Assembly: GCF_905171765.1 (NCBI RefSeq)
Contig: NC_053390.1
Location: 514,748,852 to 514,812,851 of the forward strand
From: Bufo bufo
Taxonomy: Eukaryota > Chordata > Amphibia > Anura > Bufonidae
Reading direction: 5' to 3'
DNA length: 64,000 bases
The notes under the pieces were generated by a model. That model had not been told where the DNA came from. It did not search any database and saw only the letters and a program-made list of their open reading frames with translations. Within the stretch, counting starts at the first letter, position 1, and every line of letters begins with the position of its first letter. Below are positions 32,693 through 42,412 of the stretch, piece by piece. The position numbers were made by a program, and so were the translations under genes.

Positions 32693-32864
32693 CATGTGAC
32701 CAGGGCTGGCCTTAGGTGTTCAGGCGCCCTGTGCGAGCTAATCTCGTGGCGACCCTCCCCCGTTCACCTAAACATACAGAAAGAGATAAACAATCTTTGT
32801 AACAAACAGTTTTCTTTAATTACAGATAATTTAAGTGCAAGTGCAAACAAGTACAATCATACCC

Positions 32865-33620
32865 AGTGTCACCCAGAGCCAGTCTCCTGCCCCCCTTAAT
32901 CATACCCTGTCACCTTTGCCCAGTCCCCTGCCCCCCTTAATCATATCCAGTGTCACCCAGAGCCAGTCCCCTGCCCCCCTTAATCATACCCTGTCACCTT
33001 TACCCAGTCCCCTGCCCTTCTTAATCATACCCAGTGTCACCCTTACCCAGTCCCCTGCCCCCTTAATTAGAGGGTGACAGACACTGGGTATGATTAAGGG
33101 GGAAGGGCACTGGATAAGGGTGACACTGGGTATGACAAAGGGGCAGGGGACTGGCTTTAGTTGACACTGGGTATGATTAAGGGGGGCAGGGGACTGAGTA
33201 AAGGTGAAAGGGTATGATTAAGGGGGGCAGGGGACTGGCTATGGGTGACACTGGGTATGATTAAGGGGGGCAGGGTCTAATTGAGGGGGCAGGAGACTGG
33301 GCAAAGGTGAAACTGGGTGTGATTAAGAAGGGCAGGGGACTGTGTAAAGGTGACAGGGTATGATTAAGGGGGGCAGGGGACTGGCTCTGGGTGACACTGG
33401 GTATGATTAAGGGCCTTAATCATACCCAGTGTCACCCATAGCCAGTCCCCTGCCCCCCTTAATCATACCCTGTCACCTTTACCCAGTCCCCTGCCCTTCT
33501 TAATCATACCCAGTGTCACCCTTACCCAGTCCGCTGCCCCCCTTATCATACCCAGTGACTGTCACGGTGTCACCCACCTTATCCAGTCCTCTGCCCCTTA
33601 ATCATACCCAGTGTCTGTCA
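32865..33620. repeat. Minisatellite with orientation switches
   Basis: Unit of about 36-40 bp: CCTTAATCATACCCAGTGTC plus ACCCTTACCCAGTCCCCTGC. It runs in one orientation to about 33065, in the reverse orientation (GGTATGATTAAGGGGGGCAG) to about 33410, then forward again. The second switch is a clean palindrome, TGATTAAGGGCCTTAATCA, at about 33402-33420. Confidence 0.9.
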
Positions 33621-33626
33621 CCCTTA

Positions 33627-34118
33627 GGCTACTTTCACACTAGCGTTCGGGTGTCCGCTTGTGAGCTCCGTTTGAAGGCTCTCACAAGCGGCCCCGAACG
33701 GATCCGTACTGCCCTAATGCATTCTGAGTGGATGCGGATCCGCTCAGAATGCATCAGTCTGGCAGCGTTCAGCCTCCGCTCCGCTCAGCAGGCGGACACC
33801 TGAACGCAGCTTGCAGCGTTCGGGTGTCCGCCTGGCCGTGCGGAGGCAAACGGATCTGTCCAGACTTACAATGCAAGTCAATGGGGACGGATCCGTTTGA
33901 AGTTGACACAGTATGGCTCAATTTTCAAACGGATCCGTCCCCCATTGACTTTCAATGTAAAGTCAAAACGGATCCGTTTGCATTATCATGAACAATGCAT
34001 GTTCATGGTAATGCAAACGGATCCGTTCTGAACGGATCCAAGCGTTTGCATTATAGGTGCGGATCCGTCTGTGCAGATACCAGACGGATCCGCACCAAAC
34101 GCAGGTGTGAAAGTAGCC
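33627..34118. mobile_element. Harbinger-like MITE, copy 2
   Basis: 492 bp flanked by TTA on both sides (33624-33626 and 34119-34121). Ends GGCTACTTTCACACTAGCGT and AACGCAGGTGTGAAAGTAGCC-type complement. It shares the CGGATCCG-rich interior with 29432-29930. Nested in the hAT 32701-35748. Confidence 0.88.
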
Positions 34119-34539
34119 TTATCCTTATCCAGTCCCCTGCCCCCAGGCCCCATTTAAAGAAAGATATTTTGTAAAAAAAAAAAAAGAAGAGTACCGCACC
34201 ATACCTGTTACATCCAGTGACATCTCCTGTGATGTAGACTTTCCTCAGCATCTTCATTCGGAGATAGGACCGTCATGATAACTTCTTTCAGCCGCGTCTC
34301 ATCTCTCTAGAGTTTCACTGAAAATTTTGGGGATTTCTCACTTTACTATCATCCTCAGATAACAGACCTCCCCTCCCCCGTAGTGCCCATAACTATAATG
34401 CCCTCTGTATAATTATAATATATACTGGCCCCTCTATATTATTATTATTATTATTTCCTCCTCTGTATTATTATTATTATTATTAATATTATAATGGCCC
34501 CCTCTGTAGTATTATAGTAATAATTATGCCCCCCCCAGC

Positions 34540-35220
34540 CCCTCCAGCATACAGTCCCATGTAAGATACAACCTTCCCCCTGCCTTCAGCCCCTCTAGCA
34601 TACAGTCCCATGTAATACACATTACTTCCCTGCCTTCAGCTCCTCCAGCATACAGTCCCATGTAAGGTAGATCACTCTCCTGCCTTCAGCCCCTTCAGCA
34701 TACAGTCCCAAGTAAGGTACATCACTCTCCTGCCTTTAGCCCCTCCAGCATACAGTCTCATGTAAAATACATCACTCCCCGCCTTCAGCCCCTCCAACAT
34801 ACAGTCCTATGTAAATAATATCACACTCCCTCTCTTTGCCGCCTGCCTTCAGCCCCTCGAGCATACAGTCCCATGTAAGATACATCACACCCCTGCCTTC
34901 CAGTCCTTCTTGCACAGTCCCGTGTAAAATGCATCACTCATCCTGCCTTCAGCCCCTCCAGCATACAGTCCTATGTAAAATACATCACTCCCCCTGCCTT
35001 CAGCCCCTCCAGCATACAGTCCAATGTAAAATATATCACTCCCCCTGCCTTCAGCTCCTCCAGCATACAGTCCCATGTAAGATACAACGCCCCTCCAGCA
35101 TACAGTCCCATGTAAGACACATCACTTCCCTGCCTTAGCCCCTCCAGCATACAGCCCTATGTAAAATAATATCACCCCCTTGCCTTCAGCCTCTACAGCA
35201 TACAGTCCCATGTAAATAAT
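34540..35220. repeat. Tandem array, about 50-60 bp unit
   Basis: Around a dozen degenerate copies of CAGCATACAGTCCCATGTAA plus GATACATCACTCCCC and TGCCTTCAGCCCCTC. Pro/Ser-rich and Gly-rich frames over it are periodicity artefacts. Confidence 0.88.
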
Positions 35221-36081
35221 ATCACCCCAACTACCCTCTCTTCAGACCCCTCTAACGTACAGTCTCCAGTACAAAGATGATTCCTTCTCCCTTCAGTTCC
35301 TGCAAAAAGCTCCCCAAGTAAAAATAACAGTCACTATTCTCCTCCACATACTTACCTGCAGACTTTGCTCCTGCTCTGTAGAATCTCCTGCACATCTTTA
35401 GGTCCCGCTCCCTGGATGACGAGACTCCGCCTCTTCCCCTGACATCATACCTCCTAGGATCAACTACATTCTAGACACTACGCTCGCTCTACTGCCTCAT
35501 AGGCTTCAGGCGCTAAAGCCTATGAGGAAGAACGGAGGGGACTGGAGCCATAGGCTCCCATGATCCTCATTTTAGTGTTTGCTGCCTGGCGCCCCCTGCA
35601 ATTTTGCGCCCAATCTCGGCTCAGGTCGGGCCGGCCGGCTGCTGTAGCCTGTAGAGACCGACTGCAAGCTGTGTCGGCCGCCGGGCGCCCCTGTTGCCAT
35701 GGCGCCCTGTGCGGCCGCACAGCTCGCACACCCCAAAGGCCGGCCCTGCATGTGACCTAAATATGGAAGAGGAAATTACAGACATGGAGAACTGCTGTAG
35801 GTGAAAAAATTTGCATTTCTGGGGACACTCTGAGACAGTTCACCCAAAAAAGTTGTCATTTAGTGCAGCTGTACTAGAGCAACAGCCTAAAGGTAGGCTG
35901 CCATGATAGGTTTTGGGGATGAGGGGACGTCAGGGAAAGTTGCAGGCTAGATGAGGGCAGTGAGAGGTTAAGTGGGGAGGAGGTTGGGTTAAGGAAAAGG
36001 GGTGGAGCTTTAAGGTTTTTAAGGGAGTGAAGCGGGAACCCAAGCGCCATTTTAGGTAGGAAAAGCTAGCTTACCTTAGCG

Positions 36082-36953
36082 ATGGAGGCCCTCTTAGACA
36101 GGCTGAGGGAGGCGGCGGAGTCGCGCGGCCCGGATTGGTTGGAGGCGCAGGTGTCGGGCCTGCTTGGTGGGGAGGCAGCGGGCACGTCCAGCTCGGCGCC
36201 GGAGAGCAGACGGCCGCGGCGGGTACGGCCGCCGGCACGCCTTAGCCCGAGCGATACCCCACGGGCTCGGCACCAGATTGGGAGACCCTCCGCGCCGGGG
36301 AGGCACGGCTAGAGCTCCAGCATCAGCCTCTCGGCGCGGGAGGAATCCCGCAGTACGGCGGAGCTCAGTGCAGGGCAGGGGTTCCCGCCCCCTGCCTTCC
36401 CCAGCGTGCAGCGGTGGATCGGGACCGGGACCTGCAGGATCACCCCCCTCAGCGGGGGAGGGGAGGCCTGCGTGGCGGGGGAGCGAGAGACGGTGCGGAC
36501 ATGTGGCTGGGCTGGCAGCTGGTCGGCAGGGCCCAGGCCTTGGGACACAGATGAAGACGCGGCAAGCACTGGCAGGCAGCAACGAGAGGAGGAGCCATCT
36601 TCACCATCGTGATGCGCACCCAGCACCGTGGAGGCTGGGGTGCGGGGATGCGGGTCAGCGGTGGTGTTGGCACAGGAGGACGTCTCGTCGCTGAGGACGG
36701 ATCGGCTGGAGTCAGGAGTGACAGCTGCGGGGGTTCACAGTGCCCGGGCAGCCAGGTAAGACCTCTGTGGGACCTTCACATGCGGTAGTTAGTGCCCCTG
36801 GGGGGGTGGGGGCAGGGGGGAGCCACGGGGAGTTGGTTGGGGGGCTGAGTCAGTTGCTGGGTAGCTTGGTGGGTTGGGTTGCTGGTCTTGGGAGCAGGAT
36901 TGTCTCCGTTACCCGCTTGGGGGAGGGAGGGGCCCCTACGGTGCCGGTGAGGG
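36082..36953 (+). pseudogene. Ngaro gag N-terminal region, broken frames
   Basis: First Met codon at 36082 opens a 76-aa frame (EALLDRLREAAESRGPDWLE) that looks like the protein N-terminus. Downstream, frames at 36164-36694 and 36740-37027 are low-complexity (Arg/Pro/Gly-rich) and only some of this is likely real protein. No domain recognised. It leads into the better conserved 36954-37676 frame after a frameshift near 36.95-37.03 kb. Confidence 0.55.
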
Positions 36954-37676
36954 TTGGGCCGGGGGTTTCTAGTGCGCCGTGCAGGGGGGGAGTCGGTATC
37001 AGTGCAGACCCAAGCGGGAGGCGATGAGGAGCGGCGGAAAGTGGATGACTCGGTGCAAGGGGAAGTATATGTATGTTTCGAGGGCCCATTGGGGGTGCAT
37101 TTGAAGCAGGAGGCGAAGGAGCGCATTTGGAAGGGGGAGTATATAGAGATTTTCTCCTTGTTGCCCCTGGAGAGATTTAACTTGGATAAGGCGCGGCGGG
37201 AGGACGGGAAAAAGGAGGAGGATGAAAAGCACAGGTATCGGCTGATTCCGCGTACCTTCTCCAACTGTCTGCAGGCGTTTGCCATTCTGGCAAGCGTCAT
37301 TGGGGAAAAGTCGCCGGAGTGCTGCTCCGCGCTGTTTTGTTACATGGACGCGATTGGGAAGGCGTATCGGGTGTATGGGGGCGTGGGCTGGCTTCGTTAC
37401 GATGAGCAATTTAGGCAGAGGAAAGCGGTCCGCCCATACATGCGGTGGGACCACAAAGATATTGGTTTGTGGATGCGGGTGACGGCGCCGGGGCGGCAGG
37501 GGCAGTCCTTTCGGGGGGACGCAGGTAGCGGGGCAGGGCAGTCGGGGATGTCAACGGCTGCGGCGAAGGGTTTGTGCTTCCTTTTTAATGAAGGGAACTG
37601 TAAATTCGATGCAAAGTGCAAGTTCAAGCACGAGTGCACTTCCTGCAGCGGCTCATGGGGCGTCCAGAGGGGGTAA
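36954..37676 (+). CDS. Ngaro gag-like protein C-terminal region with CCCH finger
   Basis: 240 aa, of which residues from about 38 onward look genuine: ERIWKGEYIEIFSLLPLERF is a block I associate with gag-like proteins of YR retroelements, followed by a helical region (NCLQAFAILASVIGEKSPEC). Near the end is a CCCH-type zinc finger (C...C-x5-C-x3-H in LCFLFNEGNCKFDAKCKFKH), expected to bind RNA. The RT frame begins in another frame 60 bp before its stop, so RT could be expressed by frameshift or separate initiation. Confidence 0.75.
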   Translation: MGRGFLVRRAGGESVSVQTQAGGDEERRKVDDSVQGEVYVCFEGPLGVHLKQEAKERIWKGEYIEIFSLLPLERFNLDKARREDGKKEEDEKHRYRLIPRTFSNCLQAFAILASVIGEKSPECCSALFCYMDAIGKAYRVYGGVGWLRYDEQFRQRKAVRPYMRWDHKDIGLWMRVTAPGRQGQSFRGDAGSGAGQSGMSTAAAKGLCFLFNEGNCKFDAKCKFKHECTSCSGSWGVQRG

Positions 37677-38701
37677 GCCGAAAGGGGGAAAATCCAGTGG
37701 AAAAGGGTTTGACGCCGGTACGGGTAGGAAGGATGGAGCCGTTTTTAAATAGGTATCCGGTTCAGGCTGCAGCTCAGTTATTGTTAGATGGTTTTAGGTT
37801 TGGTTTTCATAGCCCGTCGGACCCGGGGCCAACACCCTTTACGGGTAGGAATTTGCGCTCGGCAGGGGAGAATGCGGAAGTGGTGTCGGAGAAGCTGGCA
37901 AAGGAAGTGTTGTTGGGGCGAATGGATAGACCGTTTGAGGCTCCGCCGTTCGCTGATTTTAAGGTTTCGCCTTTGGGGGTGGTGCCAAAGAAGGAGCCGA
38001 ACAAGTTTCGGTTGATCCATCACTTGTCATTCCCAAAGGGTGCGTCGGTCAATAAGGGTATTGATCCTGAATTGTGTTCGGTGGTCTATACCTCGTTTGA
38101 CGCGGCTGTGGCGTAGGTGCGGCATTTGGGTCCGGGGACTTTGTTGGCGAAGACAGACATTGAAGCGGCTTTTTGTCTGCTCCCGGTGCACCCGGATAGC
38201 TTACATCTATTGGGGTGTTTTTGGGATAGGGGGTTTTACGTGGATAGGTGTCTGCCAATGGGCTGTTCCTTGTCATGCGCATATTTTGAGGCCTTCAGTT
38301 CTTTCCTGGAGTGGGTGGTGGCGGAAGTTCCGGGTTGCACGTCAGTCATCCATTACCTGGATGATTTTTTGTGTTTGGGTCCGGCGGATTCGCGGGTATG
38401 TCATCTGTTGCTTTCTACGTTACAGTCGGTGTTTGCGTCCTTTGGGGTACCACTTGCAGAAGGGAAGACGGTTGGGCCTACGACTGAGTTGAGTTTTTTG
38501 GGGATTGTTTTGGACACGGTGGCCATGGAGTGTAGGTTGCCGGAGGATAAGTTGTGGGATTTGCGAGCGGAGGTCGACAGGGCGGGTAGGTCGGTTAAGA
38601 TTAGTTTGATGGATTTGCAATCGTTGTTGGGGAAGTTAAATTTTGCATGTCGCATTATGCTCATGGGCCGAATATTTTGCAGGCGGCGACCGCGGGTGTG
38701 A
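37616..38701 (+). pseudogene. Ngaro reverse transcriptase, one in-frame stop
   Basis: Two in-phase stretches, 37616-38116 and 38117-38701, separated by TAG at 38114-38116. RT blocks: FKVSPLGVVPKKEPNKFRLI with HHLSFPKGASVN, then LLAKTDIEAAFCLLPV, DRCLPMGCSLSCAYFE and the active site YLDD at residues 80-83 of the second part (HYLDDFLCLG). ELSFLGIVLDT continues the palm/thumb. The frame is lost near 38.69 kb, after which RNase H continues in another frame. This is the YR-element type of RT, clearly different from the DIRS copy at 18.1-20.2 kb. Confidence 0.88.
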
Positions 38702-39376
38702 CGGCGGTGCATCACTTCATTCGGTTGGTGCGCGAGCTGCGAAGGGATTTGGAAGTGTGGGCTAGGTTTTTGTCAGAGTTTAACAGGAGGGTGTTGGTTT
38801 TGGGGGATGCGGTGGATAGTGTGGATTTTGATTTGTTTTCTGTCGCGGCGCGGGGAGTTGGTTTTGGGGTTTACTGCAACGGGCAGTGGTGCTGAGACGT
38901 GGGGGGTAAGAGGTTGGGTTCGGAATCTGGCATTGTTGGAGCTCTTTCCTATTGTGTTAGCGTTGGAGTTGTGGGGGGATAAGTTTTGTAACAAAAAGGT
39001 GAGGTTTCATTGTGACAACATGGGGGTGGTGCAGGCAATTAATAATTGGTCTGCTTCATCCCCGCCGGTGGTTAGGTCGTTGCAGCATATGGTATTGTGT
39101 TGTTTAACGTTGAATGTGTGGGTGGTAGCGGTTCATGTGCCGGGGTTCTCTAACGGTATGGAGGATGCTCTTTCTCGTTCGCAGTGGGAGTGCTTTCGGC
39201 AGCTGGCGCCAGAGGCAGAGGTCGCTAGGTTGGAGTGTTGTGGGAGATCTTGGAGGTACTGTGAGTGGGCTATTCAGGGCCTCTCTAACGGCCGGTACAT
39301 GGGCAGCGTACGACGAGGCTTACGATGGCTGGGTGAGTTGGTGTGGCATGCTGGGAGTGGGTGTGGATGCGGGTGA
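38647..39376 (+). pseudogene. Ngaro RNase H region, frameshifted
   Basis: The frame at 38647-38895 has HHFIRLVRELRRDLEVWARF, a connector seen in these elements, and the frame 38807-39376 has FPIVLALELWG, VRFHCDNMGVVQAIN and HVPGFSNGMEDALSRSQW, which are RNase H motifs with the HCDN and DALSR acidic positions. A frameshift lies near 38.88 kb and another near 39.26 kb, where the recombinase frame takes over. Confidence 0.82.
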
Positions 39377-40130
39377 AGTTCCCTTGGTGTTGTTTTTGGG
39401 ATGGAAAAAAGAAGGGTGGTCGGTGGCCCAGGTAAATAGGTGCATGTCGGGATTGGCTTTTGGTTTCAAGCTGCGGGGGCTGGTGGATTGTACCAAGGCT
39501 TTTTTGGTTCGGCAGGTGTTGAAGGGTTGGCGGACTGAGGATAGGCGCCGGCCGGTGTCGTTCGAGATGTTGTTAAATCTTGGGGGGCGGTTGGAGGTTG
39601 TCTGTAGCTCTCGGGGGGAGGTAAGGTTGTTCAAGGCGGAATTTGCGCTGGCTTTTTTCAGGGCGTTTAGGTTGGGAAAATTAGTGAGTAGGAGCGTTAC
39701 TTGTGCCGGGGGGTTGCGGGATGAGGATGTGAATATCTTCCATGACAGGTTGGTGGTCTGGATACGTAGGTCCAAAACGGATCAGGAGGGGCGAGGGTGT
39801 GGTGTTTGCTTGTTTGCAGTGCCGGGATGCTCTATGTGTCCGGTCGTTTGCCTGCGGCAGTATCGCTTGGGTTTGGGAGAAGGGGCGGGCCCCTTTTTGC
39901 AGCATGCGGATGGGTCCTTTTTATTCAGATTCCAGTTCCTGGCGGTTTTGAAGAGGTGCTTACGGGAACTGGGTGTTGATCCGCGGTGTTACACGGGTCA
40001 CTCGTTCCGGATTGGGGTGGCGACGGAGGCAGCCCGTCGGGGTATGAGTGAGGAGGTTATTAAGAGGATAGGTCGGTGGGCTTCGGCATTAATGTGGTTG
40101 TTATGTTTGTTTCATTTTAGGTGTTCCCCC
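39135..40130 (+). pseudogene. Ngaro tyrosine recombinase
   Basis: Within a 359-aa frame, real similarity starts near residue 45 (AGTWAAYDEAYDGWVSWC). The core has EFALAFFRAFRLGKLVSR, an Arg-containing block, WIRRSKTDQEGRG, and the H-x-x-R box HSFR at residues 289-292 followed by ATEAARRGMSEEVIKRIGRW. The catalytic Tyr that should follow GRW within about 10 residues is not in frame (GRWASALMW), so the copy is inactive or the tail is altered. TGTTTGTTTCATTTTAG at about 40105-40121 resembles a splice acceptor before the hydrolase. Confidence 0.85.
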
Positions 40131-40718
40131 GGCCCTTGTGTGGATTATCGGGCATTCGTTTGTTTTTTTGGGGGGCGTTACGGGCCGATGTGCGACCGAA
40201 CAGTCGTCAGCTAGGCTTTGATAAGGGAGGCGACGACCATCCTGTGGTTGGGTTACCGAGGTATGTTGTGGGGGAGGAGTTTGAGGGAGATTCACCGCTT
40301 TGTGCAGCTGGACCGGCCACCGGATGTATTGGTGCTGCATGCTGGAGGGAACGACTTGGGCATGAAGCCGGGTAGAGAATTAATACGGGATATTAAGTTT
40401 GACCTGTTACAGTTGTGGTCTTTGTTTCCCGGGATGGTAGTGGTATGGTGGGACATCGTTCCTAGACGACGTTGGCGGGAGGCACGATCGGTGGAGAGGA
40501 TAAACAAGGCCCATATTAAAGTTAACAGGGCGGTTGGAAAATTCGTGGCGCGGAATGGGGTGGTGGTGGTACGGCACTTTGTCTTAGAGCCCGGAGTGGG
40601 TGAGTTTTGGAGGGCGGACGGTGTCCACCTCAATGCAGTGGGCATTGATCTGTGGTCGTTAGGTCTGCAAGGGGGAATCGAGCAAGCTTTGGGGGTGTGG
40701 AGGGGCGCGCAAGCTTGA
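40131..40718 (+). pseudogene. SGNH (GDSL-like) hydrolase of the Ngaro element
   Basis: The nucleophile block is WIIGHSF at about 40141-40161, with GHS where classical family members have GDS. Two frameshifts (about 40.17 and 40.21 kb) lead to the 166-aa frame 40218-40718, which has VLHAGGNDLG (GGND at residues 43-46, block III) and a DGVH box at 134-137 (DGVHLNAVGIDLW, block V) holding the Asp-His pair. Such hydrolases are known from vertebrate Ngaro elements; their role in the life cycle is not established. The product ends 280 bp before the AATAAA. Confidence 0.82.
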
Positions 40719-40989
40719 GGTAGAAGGTCAAGTTGCGCGTCTGTGGCGGTAGGAGGTCCTGGAAGACTGTGGTAGGGCTTGGTGTTTTGTGGATGGGAGG
40801 GCCTCAATTGTTGGGGCTGGACTCCCAGGGTTGGAAAGTTGGTTGGTTTCAGTGGGGTGTCCATCACTCGGTGTCTCCGAGCTGGAGTGATACGGCTGGA
40901 GGCAAGGTGGATTGAGCCGGGTGTTTGGTGCACCAGTTGGAATCGGGGCTTCTAGGACCTCCTTCGTCAGGTATATGTTACATGTTATG

Positions 40990-41005
40990 TTTGTATTAAT
41001 AAAAG
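40990..41005 (+). promoter_or_regulatory. Putative polyadenylation signal of the Ngaro element
   Basis: TTAATAAAAGG just downstream of the hydrolase end, followed within about 30 bp by T/G-rich sequence. Position fits the 3' end of the element transcript. Confidence 0.5.
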
Positions 41006-41154
41006 GCTGCTTTGGCCATTTAATTCCAATATTCCGCTCTGTGTCATTTTTGACGGGGTGTATGGTAACTAGGAAGGGTAGGGGAGTGTGAGGATAATGG
41101 GGAGAGAATAGAGGACCCAAGGGAATTCCCCAATAACCTAATCATCTATGTTTG

Positions 41155-41611
41155 TTTATTACACACACCAGCCTGTCTCCTGGTAACGCCTCCATGCTCT
41201 GGACACTACGCTGACAAACACAGCAAACCTTCTTGCCACAGCTCGCATTGATGTGCCATCCTGGATAAGCTGCACTACCTGAGCCACTTGTGTGGGTTGT
41301 AGACTCCGTCTCATGCTACCACTAGAGTGAAAGCACCACCAGCATTCAAAAGTGACCAAAACATCAGCCAGGAAGCATAGGAACTGAGAAGAGGTCTGTG
41401 GTCACCACCTGCAGAACCACTCCTTTATTGGGGGTGTCTTGCTAATTGCCTATCATTTCCACCTGTTGTCTATCCCATTTGCACAACAGCATGTGAAATT
41501 GATTGTCACTCAGTGTTGCTTCCTAAGTGGACAGTTTGATTTCACAGAAGTGTGATTGACTTGGAGCTACATTGTGTTGTTTAAGTGTTCCCTTTATTTT
41601 TTTGAGCAGTG
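41155..41611 (-). mobile_element. Truncated Tc1/mariner element, 5' part
   Basis: Ends at 41611 before TA (41612-41613) with a terminus that on the minus strand reads CACTGCTCAAAAAAATAAAG, an end I recognise from a widespread Tc1 family. It keeps the 5' leader and the N-terminal DNA-binding region; the catalytic part and other end are missing beyond about 41155. Confidence 0.85.
41159..41359 (-). pseudogene. Tc1 transposase N-terminal fragment
   Basis: 66 aa. After the segment [12 protein letters not shown], the sequence [20 protein letters not shown] and [16 protein letters not shown] form a helix-turn-helix DNA-binding region of a Tc1 transposase. It is cut at the boundary with the sequence following the Ngaro element. 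Confidence 0.82.
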
Positions 41612-41704
41612 TACTTTATGTCTGTATAGACTCTAATCCTGGTTTTGGCTCACAATCACTGATGGAAATCACTGACCAAACACTGATGTGTGAATATGGC
41701 TTAA

Positions 41705-41995
41705 AAGGGGGTTTCCAGCCATATCTATTGTTGACCTATGGTCCGGATAGGTCAGGGATCAACAACCTCTGGCACTCCAGCTGTCCTGAAGCTACAACTC
41801 CCAGAATCCTCCTTTTACTTTTATGGGAGTTACAAGAACAGACGAGAAAGAGTGCATGATGAGTGTTGTAGTTTTACAGCAGCTGGAGTGCCAATCATTG
41901 CTGATCACCTGGATAGGTTATCAATATCGGATTGACGGGGGTCCGAAACCCAGCATCACCACTCGATCAGCTGTTTGAAGATATGTCCGGACAAC
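41705..41995. mobile_element. TTAA MITE-family fragment with nested hAT MITE
   Basis: Begins after TTAA (41701-41704) with AAGGGGGTTTCCAGCCATAT. It has GTTATCAATATCGGATTGAC, GGGGGTCCGAAACCCAGCAT and CGATCAGCTGTTTGAAG, shared with 6862-7075 and 23650-24238. The right end is missing. Confidence 0.6.
41753..41910. mobile_element. Short hAT MITE
   Basis: 158 bp flanked by GGATAGGT at 41745-41752 and 41911-41918. It holds GGCACTCCAGCTGT and its complement-like AGCAGCTGGAGTGCC, plus CTACAACTCCCAG. Related in style to 42602-42748. Confidence 0.82.
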
Positions 41996-42412
41996 CTGTT
42001 TAAGAGTCCACAGAACGGGATCTCTCGGGCAGGAGTGAACAATCTTTTTCTTGTCTGAGTGCCGCATTGTCAGACTGAATCATTCCAAGGACCACAAAAT
42101 ACTTAAATGGATATTGTAGACTGAGACATTTATGGCATATTAAAAGTCTAAATGCTGTCTCCACTTTCCAGATTGCCACGTATTGGGAGAATAGGGTCCT
42201 CTTTTTCCCAGTTCACACTTCAGAAAGTACGGTAGTTTATGTAGTTTATGTGAAATGATGAGAGCTGAGTGTTTCACTACAACCATAAGCTACAATAAAG
42301 AGCCCAAGGCTCACATGGCCACCTCTCCATTTCTGCTATACAGAGATTAGAAGACCCCTATGTTGCCAATATATGTGGATCACAGGGATGGCCACAAAGC
42401 ACCATCAGTACT

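Larger units (their letters stand above)
32701..35748. mobile_element. Large non-autonomous hAT with minisatellites
   Basis: Flanked by 8-bp CATGTGAC at 32693-32700 and 35749-35756. Ends CAGGGCTGGCCTTAGGTGT and ACCCCAAAGGCCGGCCCTG are imperfectly inverted; GGCGCCCTGTGCG occurs near both ends (32727 and 35701). Contents: a minisatellite in alternating orientation (about 32865-33620), a Harbinger-like MITE (33627-34118), ATT microsatellites (about 34436-34490) and a second array (about 34540-35220). No transposase frame found. Confidence 0.88.
35893..41087 (+). mobile_element. Ngaro-type YR retrotransposon with SGNH hydrolase
   Basis: Gene order on the plus strand is gag with CCCH finger, RT, RNase H, tyrosine recombinase, SGNH hydrolase, then a 3' region with AATAAA (about 40999). 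Ngaro-group elements of vertebrates are known to have this set, including the hydrolase. Coding DNA is GC- and G-rich and CpG-rich at 36080-36600, unlike its surroundings. At least six frame changes or stops inactivate it. Split direct repeats expected for Ngaro were not found by eye, so both boundaries are approximate. Confidence 0.78.

Noticed and set aside
36094..37454. Long minus-strand frames opposite the Ngaro gag region
   Set aside because: GC-rich DNA with few stops; Pro/Arg-rich with no domain, antisense to recognisable gag.
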